The translations under genes were made by a program, and so were the position numbers. Shown here in pieces: positions 26,396 through 35,783 of a stretch of 64,000 nt of DNA; the first letter of the stretch is position 1; every line of letters begins with the position of its first letter. Below the pieces are notes generated by a model. That model was not told where the DNA came from. It was given only the letters and a program-made list of their open reading frames with translations, and made no database searches. Origin of the DNA: Gluconobacter morbifer G707 (GTDB lineage: Bacteria; Pseudomonadota; Alphaproteobacteria; Acetobacterales; Acetobacteraceae); assembly GCF_000234355.1 (NCBI RefSeq), contig NZ_AGQV01000005.1, positions 186,001-250,000 on the forward strand. The letters run 5' to 3'.

Positions 26396-28276
26396 TTACG
26401 GCTGAACCACGCGCAGGATGAAGCCTGTCAGTTCACTGACGGAATTCTTCTCGGACCGGTCAGCCCCAAGCCGCAGTTCCGGAGACAGAGGCGCTTCATA
26501 GGGTGCCGAAACCCCCGTGAATTCCGCGATCTTTCCCGAACGGGCAGCGGCATACAGTCCCTTCGGATCCCGCTTCTCACAGGTTTCCAGCGGCGTATCG
26601 ACATAGACTTCATGGAACGTCTCGCCGATGATCTGGCGCGCCAGATCACGGTCCGCCTGAAGCGGGGACACCAGCGCCACGATCACAGCCTGACCGCTCT
26701 CGACGAGGATCTTCGCGACATGGGCGGCCCGACGGATGTTTTCACGCCGGTCTTCCGGCGAGAAACCCAGATCACTGCACAGACCCGCCCGAAGCGTGTC
26801 CCCGTCCAGCACCGTTGCCTTTACGCCCTGTTCGGCCAGCGCCACCTCGACGGACCGCGACACCGTGCTCTTGCCAGACCCCGGAAGGCCCGTCAGCCAG
26901 AACACCGCGCTCTTATGGCCACGGCTCTGCGCCTGCTGCGCCACGGATACACGGCTTGCCGTCGGGTGAATGGCATGGACGCCATCATCCAGTTCCGCCG
27001 GTCCCAGCAGCGGCGCGCCCCCCACGATGCGCTGGTGCCGATCCACCAGAACCCCGCGACCGTCGCCCAGTCCCGGGACGAACGGGTCAAACAGCACGGC
27101 ATGGGAGGCCGCCAGCGTGATTTCCGCAAATCCGTCAGGCGGCACGCTGTCCCCGGCCCGCAGCGTCAGGTCATCCAGATCAACCACTGCATCGATGGAG
27201 GCAACCGTCACGTCATGCTCGGCCGTCGTCAGCCGCAGCGTGAAGCTCTCACCGACACGCAGCGGTTCGGCGCGCAGCCAGAACAGGCGCGTGCGGATAC
27301 GTGCCGAACGCTCGGGCGCAGCTGCCTGGTCATCGGCGGGAAAGAGCAGATCGCCACGATCGGGCACGAGGTCCGGCTCCAGACGCAGGGCGATGGACTC
27401 GCCCGCACCGGCAACCGGCAGTTCCGGCGCATGCCAGCGGCAGACTTCCGCCACGGTTGCAACCTGCCCCTGCGCGCCAATCACCAAGCGATCACCCGCC
27501 CGGACAGTGCCACGCTCGATCCGGCCCGCAACATAGCGCACGCCGTCAAAACGATAGACATCCTGTACCGGCATCCGGAACGGCAACGCCAGACGAGGAG
27601 ATGGCGGCGGAACGTTGGACAGCGCTTCCAGCAGGGTTGGGCCCTTGTACCAGCCGGACCGTTCCGACCGGCTGGCAATGTTGTCCCCGTCGCGGGCGGA
27701 AGCCGGGATGACAGCTTCGACCTCGATTTCCAGACGCCCGAGAAGCTGACGAACGTCCGACTCGACCTTCACAATCTTCGCTTCGTCAAAATCGACGATA
27801 TCGGCCTTGTTCAGCAGCACGATGACGTGACGGATTCCGATCAGACGCAGCAGCATGGCATGGCGGCGCGTCTGTTCCTGCGCACCTTCCTTGGCGTCCA
27901 CCACCAGAACGGCAGCTTCAGCATCGGCAGCGCCGGTGATCATGTTGCGCAGGAACTGACGATGACCGGGCGCATCAACGATCACGAACTCACGGGAGCC
28001 CAGGCGGAAGGGAATCCGCGTGGAGTCCACCGTAACACCCTGATCGCGTTCGATCTGGAGGGAATCGAGCAGGAAGCTCCATTCCACGGCCAAGCCACGC
28101 TTGCGGCTGCTTTCGACGATCTGGGCCAGCTTTCCGTCCTGAAGGCTGTCCGTATCATACAGCAGACGCCCGATCAGGGTGGATTTTCCATGATCTACAT
28201 GGCCGACGATAACGATCGGCGTCGCGGCGGCGCGATGGGCCGCGGAAAGGGTCTCGCTCACAGTAATATCGCCCAT
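26396..28276 (-). CDS. cysNC: Bifunctional sulfate adenylyltransferase large subunit / APS kinase
   Basis: A 626-aa CysN-CysC fusion (NodQ type). The N-terminal GTPase domain has GHVDHGKST at 25-33, DAPGHRQF (G3) and NKAD (G4); it drives ATP sulfurylase activity with CysD. The C-terminal APS kinase domain begins near residue 455 with GLPGSGKST, followed by [16 protein letters not shown] and the VSPLQADRD segment. Sulfate becomes APS and then PAPS. It starts 2 bp after the cysD stop and is the last gene of cysH-cysD-cysNC. Confidence 0.95.
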   Translation of the reverse strand: MGDITVSETLSAAHRAAATPIVIVGHVDHGKSTLIGRLLYDTDSLQDGKLAQIVESSRKRGLAVEWSFLLDSLQIERDQGVTVDSTRIPFRLGSREFVIVDAPGHRQFLRNMITGAADAEAAVLVVDAKEGAQEQTRRHAMLLRLIGIRHVIVLLNKADIVDFDEAKIVKVESDVRQLLGRLEIEVEAVIPASARDGDNIASRSERSGWYKGPTLLEALSNVPPPSPRLALPFRMPVQDVYRFDGVRYVAGRIERGTVRAGDRLVIGAQGQVATVAEVCRWHAPELPVAGAGESIALRLEPDLVPDRGDLLFPADDQAAAPERSARIRTRLFWLRAEPLRVGESFTLRLTTAEHDVTVASIDAVVDLDDLTLRAGDSVPPDGFAEITLAASHAVLFDPFVPGLGDGRGVLVDRHQRIVGGAPLLGPAELDDGVHAIHPTASRVSVAQQAQSRGHKSAVFWLTGLPGSGKSTVSRSVEVALAEQGVKATVLDGDTLRAGLCSDLGFSPEDRRENIRRAAHVAKILVESGQAVIVALVSPLQADRDLARQIIGETFHEVYVDTPLETCEKRDPKGLYAAARSGKIAEFTGVSAPYEAPLSPELRLGADRSEKNSVSELTGFILRVVQP

Positions 28277-28278
28277 TT

Positions 28279-29109
28279 TTACAGGTACCCCGCCACGCGC
28301 AGACGCTCGAACGCATCTTCGGATTCATGATCCATGGCCCGGCCGGCGCGTTCGGAGGTTTTGCTGTTTTCCAGTTCGGCAATGACTTCCGCTACGGTGG
28401 CAGCGTTGCTCTCGATGGGGCTGGTGATGTCCTTGTCGCCCAGCGAGCGGTAGCGCTTGCCATCTTTCGCGAAATACAGGTCCACCAGCGGAATGCCCTC
28501 GCGCTCGATGTAGCGCCAGATGTCAATCTCACGCCAGGCCAGGAGCGGATGGACACGAATATGCATGCCGTCCTCATAAGGCGTGGCGTACTGATCCCAG
28601 AATTCGGGCGGCTGGTTACGGACATCCCAGCGATGACCGGCGCCACGCGGGCTGAAAACACGCTCCTTGGCGCGCGTCGCCTGCTCGTCACGGCGGATAC
28701 CCGCAATGACGCCACGAAACTTGTGTTCGTCAATCAGCTTGGCCAGACCTGCCGTCTTGCGCGCGGCAGAGCGGGCAGCCGATGGAAGGGAAGGATCGAT
28801 TTCCTCAACCGGCGGGCAGTATCCCAGCAGCAGGTCGAGGTTCCATTTTTTCGTGTATTCATCCCGGAACGCATACATTTCCGGGAATTTCTTCTCGGTA
28901 TCGACATGCATGACAGGGAACGGCACGCGCCCCATGAACGCCTTGCGCGCCAGCCAGACCATGACATTGCTGTCCTTGCCAAGCGACCACAGCAGGGCCA
29001 GGGGTTTCAGTTTCCGGTAGGCTTCACGCAGGATGAAGATGCTCTGTGCTTCGAGCTGGTCAAGATCATCCATGACGCGCGGTTCCGCCAGGGTTTGTGT
29101 CCGCGTCAT
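28279..29109 (-). CDS. cysD: Sulfate adenylyltransferase small subunit
   Basis: A 276-aa ATP pyrophosphatase (PP-loop SLGKDS at 43-48) that forms APS with CysN. Three N-terminal starts are possible: ATG 29142 overlaps the cysH stop as ATGA, ATG 29127, and ATG 29109. I chose 29109 because GGAG lies 6 nt upstream and the homologous part, [17 protein letters not shown], begins soon after. The frame extends even further to 29241 but that would overlap cysH deeply. Confidence 0.93.
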   Translation of the reverse strand: MTRTQTLAEPRVMDDLDQLEAQSIFILREAYRKLKPLALLWSLGKDSNVMVWLARKAFMGRVPFPVMHVDTEKKFPEMYAFRDEYTKKWNLDLLLGYCPPVEEIDPSLPSAARSAARKTAGLAKLIDEHKFRGVIAGIRRDEQATRAKERVFSPRGAGHRWDVRNQPPEFWDQYATPYEDGMHIRVHPLLAWREIDIWRYIEREGIPLVDLYFAKDGKRYRSLGDKDITSPIESNAATVAEVIAELENSKTSERAGRAMDHESEDAFERLRVAGYL

Positions 29110-29138
29110 TTTCCGCTCCATAGTCATGTCGGTTCCGT

Positions 29139-29828
29139 TCATGCAGGCCGATGGATACCGCATTCCGTCTTGGAAAGACCGGCCCAGCGACCAGCCCGTC
29201 CGTCTTCCCCATCCTTGACGACCCTTGTACAGGGGGCGCAACCGATGGAGATGTAACCTTTTGCAACCAGAGGATGCCGGGGCAGCGCCCGCTTTCTCAT
29301 GGCTGCTTCAACCTTTTCCGGCCCCCAGCCTGCAAGCGGGTTCAGTTTGACCGTCCCGTCCGGCTGCGGGTCCACGACCGGCAGGGCCGCGCGGGTACTG
29401 GCCTGACTGCGCTTGCGCCCCGTGATCCAGACGTCAAATTCCGGCAGCACGAGGTCCAGCGGCTCCACTTTACGCAGGGCACAGCAGGCATCCGGATCGA
29501 ACGCCGCGAGCTGATCCTGCGGATCGCGCTCTGTCAGTTCTTTCGGAGACGGCGCGAGAGTCCGTGCATCCGTCAGCCCCAGAAAACGCACCAGTTCGTC
29601 ACGATACGCCAGGGTCTCCGGGAAGTGCCGCTTCGTATCGAGAAAGAAGACCGGCACGGATGGTGAAATCTGCGCCACGAGGTCCAGCAGGACCGCCGAT
29701 TCCGCACCAAAGGAAGAAATCACGGCCACACGCCCGGGACACAGATCGAGTGTTTCCCGCAGGACGAGGTCTTCGGGGACATGCTGAAGAAATTTCAGTT
29801 CCGCTGGTGAAAGAGGCATTCCCTGCAT
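29139..29828 (-). CDS. cysH: APS/PAPS reductase, iron-sulfur type
   Basis: A 229-aa assimilatory reductase making sulfite. Cluster ligands CC (C115, C116) in DACCALRK and C197/C200 in GCAPC mark the 4Fe-4S class, which normally accepts APS; the catalytic C223 is in ECGIH. ITGRKRSQ is the substrate loop. The start is uncertain: the frame is open to a TTG at 29897, but ATG 29828 gives the expected N-terminus. First gene of the cysH-D-NC operon. Its co-occurrence with an APS kinase domain leaves open which nucleotide it uses in vivo. Confidence 0.9.
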   Translation of the reverse strand: MQGMPLSPAELKFLQHVPEDLVLRETLDLCPGRVAVISSFGAESAVLLDLVAQISPSVPVFFLDTKRHFPETLAYRDELVRFLGLTDARTLAPSPKELTERDPQDQLAAFDPDACCALRKVEPLDLVLPEFDVWITGRKRSQASTRAALPVVDPQPDGTVKLNPLAGWGPEKVEAAMRKRALPRHPLVAKGYISIGCAPCTRVVKDGEDGRAGRWAGLSKTECGIHRPA

Positions 29829-29897
29829 CCGTATCCACATCAGGCGTGCCAGTGTACGACACGCCAGACACATAGGGAGAGAGAACGAAACATTCAA

Positions 29898-30112
29898 CGA
29901 ATATATTTTGTTGAACTATATTTTATCGTTAATTTCCACTGACCAGACATTGAGAAAAAACGCCATTTTTCATCTTCATATTGTGGTGTTTTAGACCATT
30001 CACTCCAGTCCTCGGCCCCAGAAAAGCCGCACAAACTTCCTTTTTCTTTCCAGGATGCCCTGAAAATATCGTTTGGCATGGTTTCTGCATCCTGATTGGC
30101 ATGACACAGACT
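29898..30112. other. AT-rich gap between pspF and the cys operon
   Basis: On the minus strand, which is the cys sense strand, two AAAATATA direct repeats lie 15 bp apart (plus-strand 29902-29909 and 29917-29924) just upstream of cysH, perhaps an operator or promoter element. A 61-codon frame (29894-30079, minus) is present but has no ribosome-binding site and AT-rich codons, so I do not call it. Confidence 0.4.
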
Positions 30113-31159
30113 TCACTTCTTGCCGAGCGCTTTCCGGGCTTCCTTATCCGAAAGACCATGCACACGCAGGTGATGCCGGAACTGGTAGTAGGTCAGACCC
30201 AGCAGCTCCGCCGCCCGCCTCTGGCTGAACTGTGCGTCACGCAGGGCCCCTTCCAGAAGCAGGCGCTCCTGACCGCGGATCCTGTCCGTGAAATCCAGCG
30301 GGAAGGTCAGCGCGACCTCGCTGTTCGTGACGGTCCTCACGGAAGAAGCGGGGGGGGCGCTGGTCCAGTCCGGCGTGACAAACGGGTCAAGCACGATGTC
30401 GTCCAGCGGACGGTCAGACCGATCCATGCGGTAAACGCTGCGCTCCACCACGTTCCGCAGTTCGCGGACATTGCCCGGCCAGTCATAGTCCCGGAGCCGT
30501 TGCAGGGCATGATCTGTAAAGCCTGCAAAGAGGTCTCGTCCGAGTTCGGAACTCATGCGCGTTGCGAAATGCCCGGCCAGCAGGGGAATATCCTCCGGTC
30601 GCGCTCGAAGAGGCGGGATGGTGATGACGTCGAACGCCAGACGGTCCAGCAGGTCGGGACGGAACCGCCCCTCACGCGCCATGGCGGGAAGATCGGCGTT
30701 CGTGGCGCCAATCAGACGCACATCCACACGGATCGTCTCATTCCCGCCGACACGCTCGAAACTGCCATATTCGATGACCCGCAGCAGTTTTTCCTGCACG
30801 GAGAGCGAAGCCGTTCCGATCTCGTCCAGAAAGAGCGTACCGCCATCCGCCCGCTCGAAACGGGACTGCCGGCGTTTCTGCGCGCCTGTGAAGGCCCCCG
30901 CCTCATGACCGAACAGTTCACTGTCCAGCAGGGCCTCAGGCAGGGCGGCGCAGTTGAGTTTCACCAGCGGCCGGTCCCACCGGTCCGACAGCAGGGCGAG
31001 ACGGGCCGCCACAAGTTCCTTGCCCGTCCCCCGCTCCCCGATCACCAGAACCGGACGGCGCAGCGGTGCCAGACGGGAAACGTGATCCAGCATGGCCAGA
31101 AAGGCCGGATCCTGCCCCAGCGGGGTCGGAACGTCATCCAGTTCAGTCGATCGCACCAT
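30113..31159 (-). CDS. pspF: PspF-type sigma-54 enhancer-binding activator
   Basis: A 348-aa AAA+ activator without a receiver domain, the PspF architecture. Walker A GERGTGKE at 41-48, GAFTGA (sigma-54 contact loop) at 88-93, Walker B GGTLFLDE at 106-113, arginine-finger region RFRPDLLDRL, and a C-terminal Fis-type helix-turn-helix (about 305-335, QRRAAELLGL). It diverges from pspA, as in enterobacteria, and should activate it. In the classical system PspA inhibits PspF by direct binding. Confidence 0.92.
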   Translation of the reverse strand: MVRSTELDDVPTPLGQDPAFLAMLDHVSRLAPLRRPVLVIGERGTGKELVAARLALLSDRWDRPLVKLNCAALPEALLDSELFGHEAGAFTGAQKRRQSRFERADGGTLFLDEIGTASLSVQEKLLRVIEYGSFERVGGNETIRVDVRLIGATNADLPAMAREGRFRPDLLDRLAFDVITIPPLRARPEDIPLLAGHFATRMSSELGRDLFAGFTDHALQRLRDYDWPGNVRELRNVVERSVYRMDRSDRPLDDIVLDPFVTPDWTSAPPASSVRTVTNSEVALTFPLDFTDRIRGQERLLLEGALRDAQFSQRRAAELLGLTYYQFRHHLRVHGLSDKEARKALGKK

Positions 31160-31271
31160 TTACTGGTCTCTTTCGCCACACAATCCTGTCGAAACCATAA
31201 CAGTACCAAAACAGCTCTACTGACAAGACAGCCAGATCTGTCCTAGACCCGAAATCAGGAAGGAAAGCGTC

Positions 31272-31955
31272 ATGGGTATTTTTTCTCGCCTCGCCGACAT
31301 CGTGAACTCCAATCTGAATGCGATCCTCGCCAATGCCGAGGATCCGCAGAAAATGATCCGTCTCGTCATCCAGGAAATGGAAGACACGCTCGTCGAGGTC
31401 CGCAGTCAGGCAGTCCGCACCATTGCCGAGCGCAAGCAGCTCGAGCGGCGTGCCCGCACCATGAGCCATGAGGAAGACGAATGGCATCGCAAGGCTGCCC
31501 TCGCGATCGAGCGGAACAGGGACGATCTTGCCAGGGCAGCCCTCGCCGCCCGCCATACGGTCGGACAGTCGCGCGAAACGCTGGAACAGCAGATCGCGCT
31601 GATTTCCGAAGGGCTGGACCACCAGAATGACGATATCGCCAAGCTTCAGGCCAAGCTGGCCGACGCCAAATCACGGGAAAAAGCCCTCTCCATCCGGACC
31701 CGCACGGCGCAGGGCCGCCTGAAAACCCGCGAGACGCTCCATGACAGCCGCATTGACGACACACTGGGCCGTTTCGCTCAGGTAGAGCGTGCACTGGACG
31801 AACTGGAAGGCAGGGCGGAAGCTTATGATCTCGGGCGGCGTTCAGATCGCCCATCCCTGCATGCCGAACTGGCGGAACTGGAAACGGACGCGGCGGTGGA
31901 AAGCGAGTTCGAGGCTCTCAAACGCAAACTGGCCGGGCAGCCGCGGGAAGCCTGA
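31272..31955 (+). CDS. pspA: Phage shock protein A
   Basis: A 227-aa, almost wholly helical coiled-coil protein with the PspA/IM30 N-terminus MGIFSRLADIVNSNLNAIL and the conserved EDPQKMIRLVIQEME segment. It is a peripheral inner-membrane effector (ESCRT-III superfamily) that stabilises damaged membranes and inhibits PspF. AGGAAGGAAAG lies just upstream. First gene of a run of seven same-strand genes with small or no gaps. Confidence 0.95.
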   Translation: MGIFSRLADIVNSNLNAILANAEDPQKMIRLVIQEMEDTLVEVRSQAVRTIAERKQLERRARTMSHEEDEWHRKAALAIERNRDDLARAALAARHTVGQSRETLEQQIALISEGLDHQNDDIAKLQAKLADAKSREKALSIRTRTAQGRLKTRETLHDSRIDDTLGRFAQVERALDELEGRAEAYDLGRRSDRPSLHAELAELETDAAVESEFEALKRKLAGQPREA

Positions 31956-31981
31956 CGACGCCATGACAGGAGACATCTCTC

Positions 31982-32218
31982 ATGCATGACGATGCGATTC
32001 CCCTTGTGGCGATCGTCCTCTTCTTCGGGACCACCATGTATATCGTGCGCATGATCGCGTATGCTGTCCGTGGCAAACCGCGATCAGATGACCCTGTCCT
32101 TCAGGGTGCCCTGACACAGGCTGAGGCCCATGCGGCCCGTCTCGAAGAAAGGATCGACCAGCTCGAACGGATCCTTGATGAGGATATCCCGGGCTGGAGA
32201 GCAAGGAGTTCTCGATGA
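31982..32218 (+). CDS. pspB: Phage shock protein B
   Basis: A 78-aa protein with one N-terminal membrane helix (about 6-27) and a cytoplasmic helix ending LERILDEDIPGWRAR, which closely follows the PspB C-terminal pattern LE-ILD-E-P-WR. PspB normally forms an inner-membrane complex with PspC that relieves PspA inhibition. The stop overlaps the next gene start (ATGA), so translation is coupled. A canonical pspC is absent next to it. Confidence 0.85.
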   Translation: MHDDAIPLVAIVLFFGTTMYIVRMIAYAVRGKPRSDDPVLQGALTQAEAHAARLEERIDQLERILDEDIPGWRARSSR

Positions 32219-33606
32219 AGTCCCGCACCGTCTTTCGTTCCGCACTCCTGGCTTCGCTGGCCGGGATGGCGTTGATGCATCCCGCACGCGCAGCGCGCGT
32301 CACCCTCTCGGGGGAGGAGCTCGACCTGTCCCTTCCCTGCACGGGAATGGTCAAGGTCATCGTGGATCCGCACATGCAGGACGGTGCGACCCTCGACAGC
32401 AGCAACGCAACGCAGGTGACCATGCACGCCGCGCGGGAGGAAGCGTCCAGCCGCATCACGATCGGCAGCAAGTCTTGCTCGCCGAACGGAAAGGTGACGG
32501 TCAGCATTTCCCCCAATACCGGCCTGTCCATTCATGACAGTCATGACACCCATTTCATCGTGACCGGGGCTCTGGCGTCCCTAGATGCGTCCCTCGATTC
32601 GAACACGATGGAGATCGACGACACCCAGTCCCTCGATCTGAGCATGCGTGGATCTTCCAACGTCTATATCAAGTCGCTTCAGCGGGCCGGGCAGGTCGTG
32701 GCGTCGGGAACATCAAGCTTGACAGCCGATACGGTGCAGCTTGCAGCCTTCTCAGCGCAGCTTTCGCAGAATTCCTCGCTCAGCCTCGGGGGCGGCACGA
32801 TCGACGCCCTCACGCTCATCACCACCAACGAGGCCACCGCCACAATTCTTGGAACGGCCACCGTCGCCACGGTGACGGCCAATGGCAGCGGTGACGTCAA
32901 TATCGACAAGGTCACGGGGCCGATCGTGCGCTCGGGAAGCGGCACCATTCATGTCGGCGCCCAGAACGGCGTGGTGTATCGTCCGACGCCAACCCCGTCG
33001 TCCGCACAGCCACCGGCCGCAACGGCCCCACAGACCACCCCTGTCGCGCCCACGACGCCGGTTCCGGCCGCGCCGTCCCTTCCCGTGCCAACAACCGGAA
33101 GCGCCTCACAGACAGGTCAGGCCCCGGCAGGTCAGCCCCCGGCTTCGCAGGCTCCGGTCACTCCGGCGCCTCCAGCCACGCCAGCAGCTCCGGACGAAAA
33201 CGGAAAAGGCACTACAACATCCGTCACGGCCCCTCCCGCCGAGACGGCACCGACCAGAACGGAACAGGCCCAAACGGGTCAGGCGAGTGCAGGAAATACC
33301 GGGCCGCAGGCGACCCAGGCCGCTCCATCCACAACTTCGCCAGCGACTCCATCAGCGGCCGTCCCAGACACCACGTCCCGCCCCACCACGCCGGCTGGGC
33401 AGTCCACGGAAACCGGGACAAACGGGAACAGGACCAGCGAATCGTCATCGCCGTCACAGGCGCCATCCGCAGAGCAGGCTCCTGAAACGGCTGCGCCGCT
33501 CCCCGGCCAGACCGCGACACCCCCGGCACAGACGCAGACCACCATCCAGCCGGATGGAACCGCTCCTTCCACGCCCCGATCAAGCGCTCCACAGCAAGGG
33601 AACTGA
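32215..33606 (+). CDS. Secreted GIN/DUF2807-like beta-repeat protein with Pro/Thr/Gln-rich tail
   Basis: A 463-aa protein: signal peptide 1-26 (ending ARA); residues about 28-250 form repeating short beta-strands rich in Ser, Thr, Asn and Gly (SSNVYIKSL, SGDVNIDKV, GSGTIHVGA), the pattern of the GIN-domain / DUF2807 beta-solenoid; residues 257-463 are low-complexity Pro/Ala/Thr/Gln, probably disordered and periplasmic. C42 and C88 could form a disulfide. Coupled by ATGA overlap to pspB and 2 bp before a second GIN-like gene. Family assignment is by pattern, not search. Confidence 0.7.
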   Translation: MKSRTVFRSALLASLAGMALMHPARAARVTLSGEELDLSLPCTGMVKVIVDPHMQDGATLDSSNATQVTMHAAREEASSRITIGSKSCSPNGKVTVSISPNTGLSIHDSHDTHFIVTGALASLDASLDSNTMEIDDTQSLDLSMRGSSNVYIKSLQRAGQVVASGTSSLTADTVQLAAFSAQLSQNSSLSLGGGTIDALTLITTNEATATILGTATVATVTANGSGDVNIDKVTGPIVRSGSGTIHVGAQNGVVYRPTPTPSSAQPPAATAPQTTPVAPTTPVPAAPSLPVPTTGSASQTGQAPAGQPPASQAPVTPAPPATPAAPDENGKGTTTSVTAPPAETAPTRTEQAQTGQASAGNTGPQATQAAPSTTSPATPSAAVPDTTSRPTTPAGQSTETGTNGNRTSESSSPSQAPSAEQAPETAAPLPGQTATPPAQTQTTIQPDGTAPSTPRSSAPQQGN

Positions 33607-33608
33607 CA

Positions 33609-34952
33609 ATGATCCCCCGCAGGTTTCTGCCCGCAACGCTGCTTGCCGCAGCCGGCCTTCTGTCTTTCCATCCGGCCGGTGCGGACACGCTGACACTCGG
33701 GCCGACCTGCCTGTCCCGTCTGACCGTTCTTGGGGGTGAGGTGCCACGCGTTATTAGTGGCCCGGAGGACCTGCTCCGGAGCAGGGGGAAAACCACGTCC
33801 TTTCATCTACCGGTTCATGACTGCGGAGATCTGGACAGCGCCACGATCCAGATCCGCCGGGGGACCGACATTCACCTCGCTTCGGGACATGGCCGGACCG
33901 ATTACACCATCAATGGCGTGGATGGAGATCTGAGCGGCACCACGGCAAATGGCGAAGTCGAGGCCGATTCCGTTCGAACGCTGAACCTGAACATTCATGG
34001 ATCGGGGGATATATCCCTCGGCTCTGCAACGGGGCCGGTCACGATCCGGAGTTTTTCTTCGGGAAATTTGACCCTCTCCAGCCTTTCAACGCCCAGTGCC
34101 AGCATCATGGCCATGGGAACCGGGCATATCCGGCTGCTCGGAGGGAATATCGGCAATCTGCGTATCCGGACCTATGGCTCCACAACCATCACCGCTCATG
34201 TCACCGCGCAGGACGCCGATCTCGAAACACTCGGCAGCGGTAATATCATTCTTGATCGCGTGACCGACAACCTGCGAACGGGCGTGTTCGGTTCCGGCAG
34301 CCTGCACGTCCGGAATCAGGAGGGCGCCAGGGCCACAACCACTGCCGCCCCAGAAAAATCGTCGATGTTCTCCGACATCGTTTCGGATGTGATGGACGCC
34401 TTTCAGCCGGATTGGGACGCCACCACCGTCTCCGCGCATGACAGCACACTGCCCGCACCACCAGCGCCGCCTGCCCCGCCCTCTCCTCCCCGTCCCGTCA
34501 CGGTCACCCTGACGGCTTCGGACGACTCCCATCATCCGGTGCTGAAAATTATCCTGGAAGTTCTGCTGATCATCTGGGCGGTCAAGGCATGGCGTCGTTA
34601 CCGGGCGACGGGCGAATACCCTTTCACGAATGCCACCGACCGACTGGCGCGGGGATACGCGCTTTTCCGGCAGCAGTTTCACCAGCAGGGCAGCGAACCC
34701 CGGTCTGTCGGACAGCAGGTCGGCCTCTTCTGGCAGACTCTCCGCACGGCCCTGCGGGAAGACAGGCAATACCGCCAGGCCCAGACAGCAGGCGCTCCCC
34801 TTCCGGCCGGGCATCCGCTGGCGCGCCTCCAGGACCGCCTGAACCGCATGGAGCCACGGATATCACGGATCGAACATTTCGTGACGTCACCCGAATTCGC
34901 GCTGGAACGCCAGTTTCACGACCTTGAGCACCCGCAAAGCCGTCACGGCTGA
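33609..34952 (+). CDS. Membrane-anchored GIN-like protein with PspC-type cytoplasmic tail
   Basis: A 447-aa protein. Signal peptide 1-26; GIN-like beta repeats about 70-235 (LNIHGSGDISLGSATGPV, LETLGSGNIILDRV); Pro-rich linker 281-296; one membrane helix about 309-327; cytoplasmic part 328-447. The end, RISRIEHFVTSPEFALERQF (419-438), lines up with the C-terminus of E. coli PspC as I recall it (REMERYVTSDTFTLRSRF). So a periplasmic domain replaces the usual PspC membrane module while the tail is kept. It follows pspB and a sister GIN-like gene and probably senses envelope stress (inference). Confidence 0.72.
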   Translation: MIPRRFLPATLLAAAGLLSFHPAGADTLTLGPTCLSRLTVLGGEVPRVISGPEDLLRSRGKTTSFHLPVHDCGDLDSATIQIRRGTDIHLASGHGRTDYTINGVDGDLSGTTANGEVEADSVRTLNLNIHGSGDISLGSATGPVTIRSFSSGNLTLSSLSTPSASIMAMGTGHIRLLGGNIGNLRIRTYGSTTITAHVTAQDADLETLGSGNIILDRVTDNLRTGVFGSGSLHVRNQEGARATTTAAPEKSSMFSDIVSDVMDAFQPDWDATTVSAHDSTLPAPPAPPAPPSPPRPVTVTLTASDDSHHPVLKIILEVLLIIWAVKAWRRYRATGEYPFTNATDRLARGYALFRQQFHQQGSEPRSVGQQVGLFWQTLRTALREDRQYRQAQTAGAPLPAGHPLARLQDRLNRMEPRISRIEHFVTSPEFALERQFHDLEHPQSRHG

Positions 34953-34997
34953 GACAATGTTTTGACGTGGGAAGGCAGCACGGCTAGGGACTGAAGG

Positions 34998-35783
34998 GTG
35001 AATGCCGTTCTTGATCCCATTGCAGCCCTTGGCCGCACCGTTCTCAATCTCATCCGGCAGTCGGGGTCCATCGCCCTGTTCGCGCTGGAAGCGGTGTCAC
35101 ATCTTGTGCGGCCGCCGTTCTACGGACGCATCTTCCTTGGCAGCCTGATCGAGATCGGTTTTTTCTCCCTGCCGGTCGTGGCGCTGACGGCCCTGTTCTC
35201 CGGCGCGGTCATCGCACTTCAGTCCTATGTCGGGTTCGGCCAGTATCATGCCCAGAGCGCCATCGCCGGGATCGTGGTGCTGGCTGTCACGCGTGAACTG
35301 GGGCCCGTTCTGGCCGGTCTGATGGTGGCCGGGCGCGTGGGAGCGGCCATGTCCGCGCAGATCGGCACCATGCGCGTGACGGATCAGATCGATGCCCTGA
35401 CCACGCTCTCCACCAATCCGATGAAATATCTGGTCACGCCCCGTCTTCTGGCCGGGACGCTGGCGCTGCCGTTCCTCGTCATGATCGCGGACATCCTTGG
35501 CGTTCTGGGCGGGTTTACGGTCTCGGTTTCCAAGCTCGGCTTCTCTCCGGGGACTTACATCACCGCAACATTCAGTTCGCTGAAAACGATGGATGTGACG
35601 GTGGGGCTCGTCAAAGCGGCCGTTTTCGGTTTCCTGATCGCCCTTCTGGGCTGTTATAACGGTTACAACAGTCGGGGCGGCGCGGAAGGCGTGGGTGCGG
35701 CAACGACATCGGCCGTTGTGGGAGCTTCCATCCTGCTTCTGCTGTTTGATTATCTCCTGACGGACCTGTTCTTTTCGCAATGA
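34998..35783 (+). CDS. mlaE: Phospholipid ABC transporter permease MlaE
   Basis: A 261-aa MlaE/YrbE permease. The GTG at 34998 is the start. Features: FYGRIFLGSLIEIGFFSLPVV, the conserved VTRELGPVLAGLMVAGRVGA and EIGTMRVTDQIDAL-type segment (here QIGTMRVTDQIDAL), and five to six membrane helices. It moves glycerophospholipids between inner and outer membranes to keep outer-leaflet asymmetry. Coupled to mlaF by ATGA overlap and 45 bp behind the PspC-tail gene on the same strand. Confidence 0.92.
   Translation: MNAVLDPIAALGRTVLNLIRQSGSIALFALEAVSHLVRPPFYGRIFLGSLIEIGFFSLPVVALTALFSGAVIALQSYVGFGQYHAQSAIAGIVVLAVTRELGPVLAGLMVAGRVGAAMSAQIGTMRVTDQIDALTTLSTNPMKYLVTPRLLAGTLALPFLVMIADILGVLGGFTVSVSKLGFSPGTYITATFSSLKTMDVTVGLVKAAVFGFLIALLGCYNGYNSRGGAEGVGAATTSAVVGASILLLLFDYLLTDLFFSQ

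Noticed and set aside
26339-28330. A 663-codon open frame antisense to cysNC
   Set aside because: High-GC codon bias leaves long antisense frames open; it shows no family motif and cysNC on the other strand is unmistakable.
29894-30079. 61-codon Trp-rich minus-strand frame between pspF and cysH
   Set aside because: AT-rich codons unlike neighbours and no ribosome-binding site; most likely untranslated leader.
31160-31271. Partial TTGGTAC-like match to a sigma-54 -24 element on the minus strand
   Set aside because: The matching -12 GC is missing and it points toward pspF, so it was not called.
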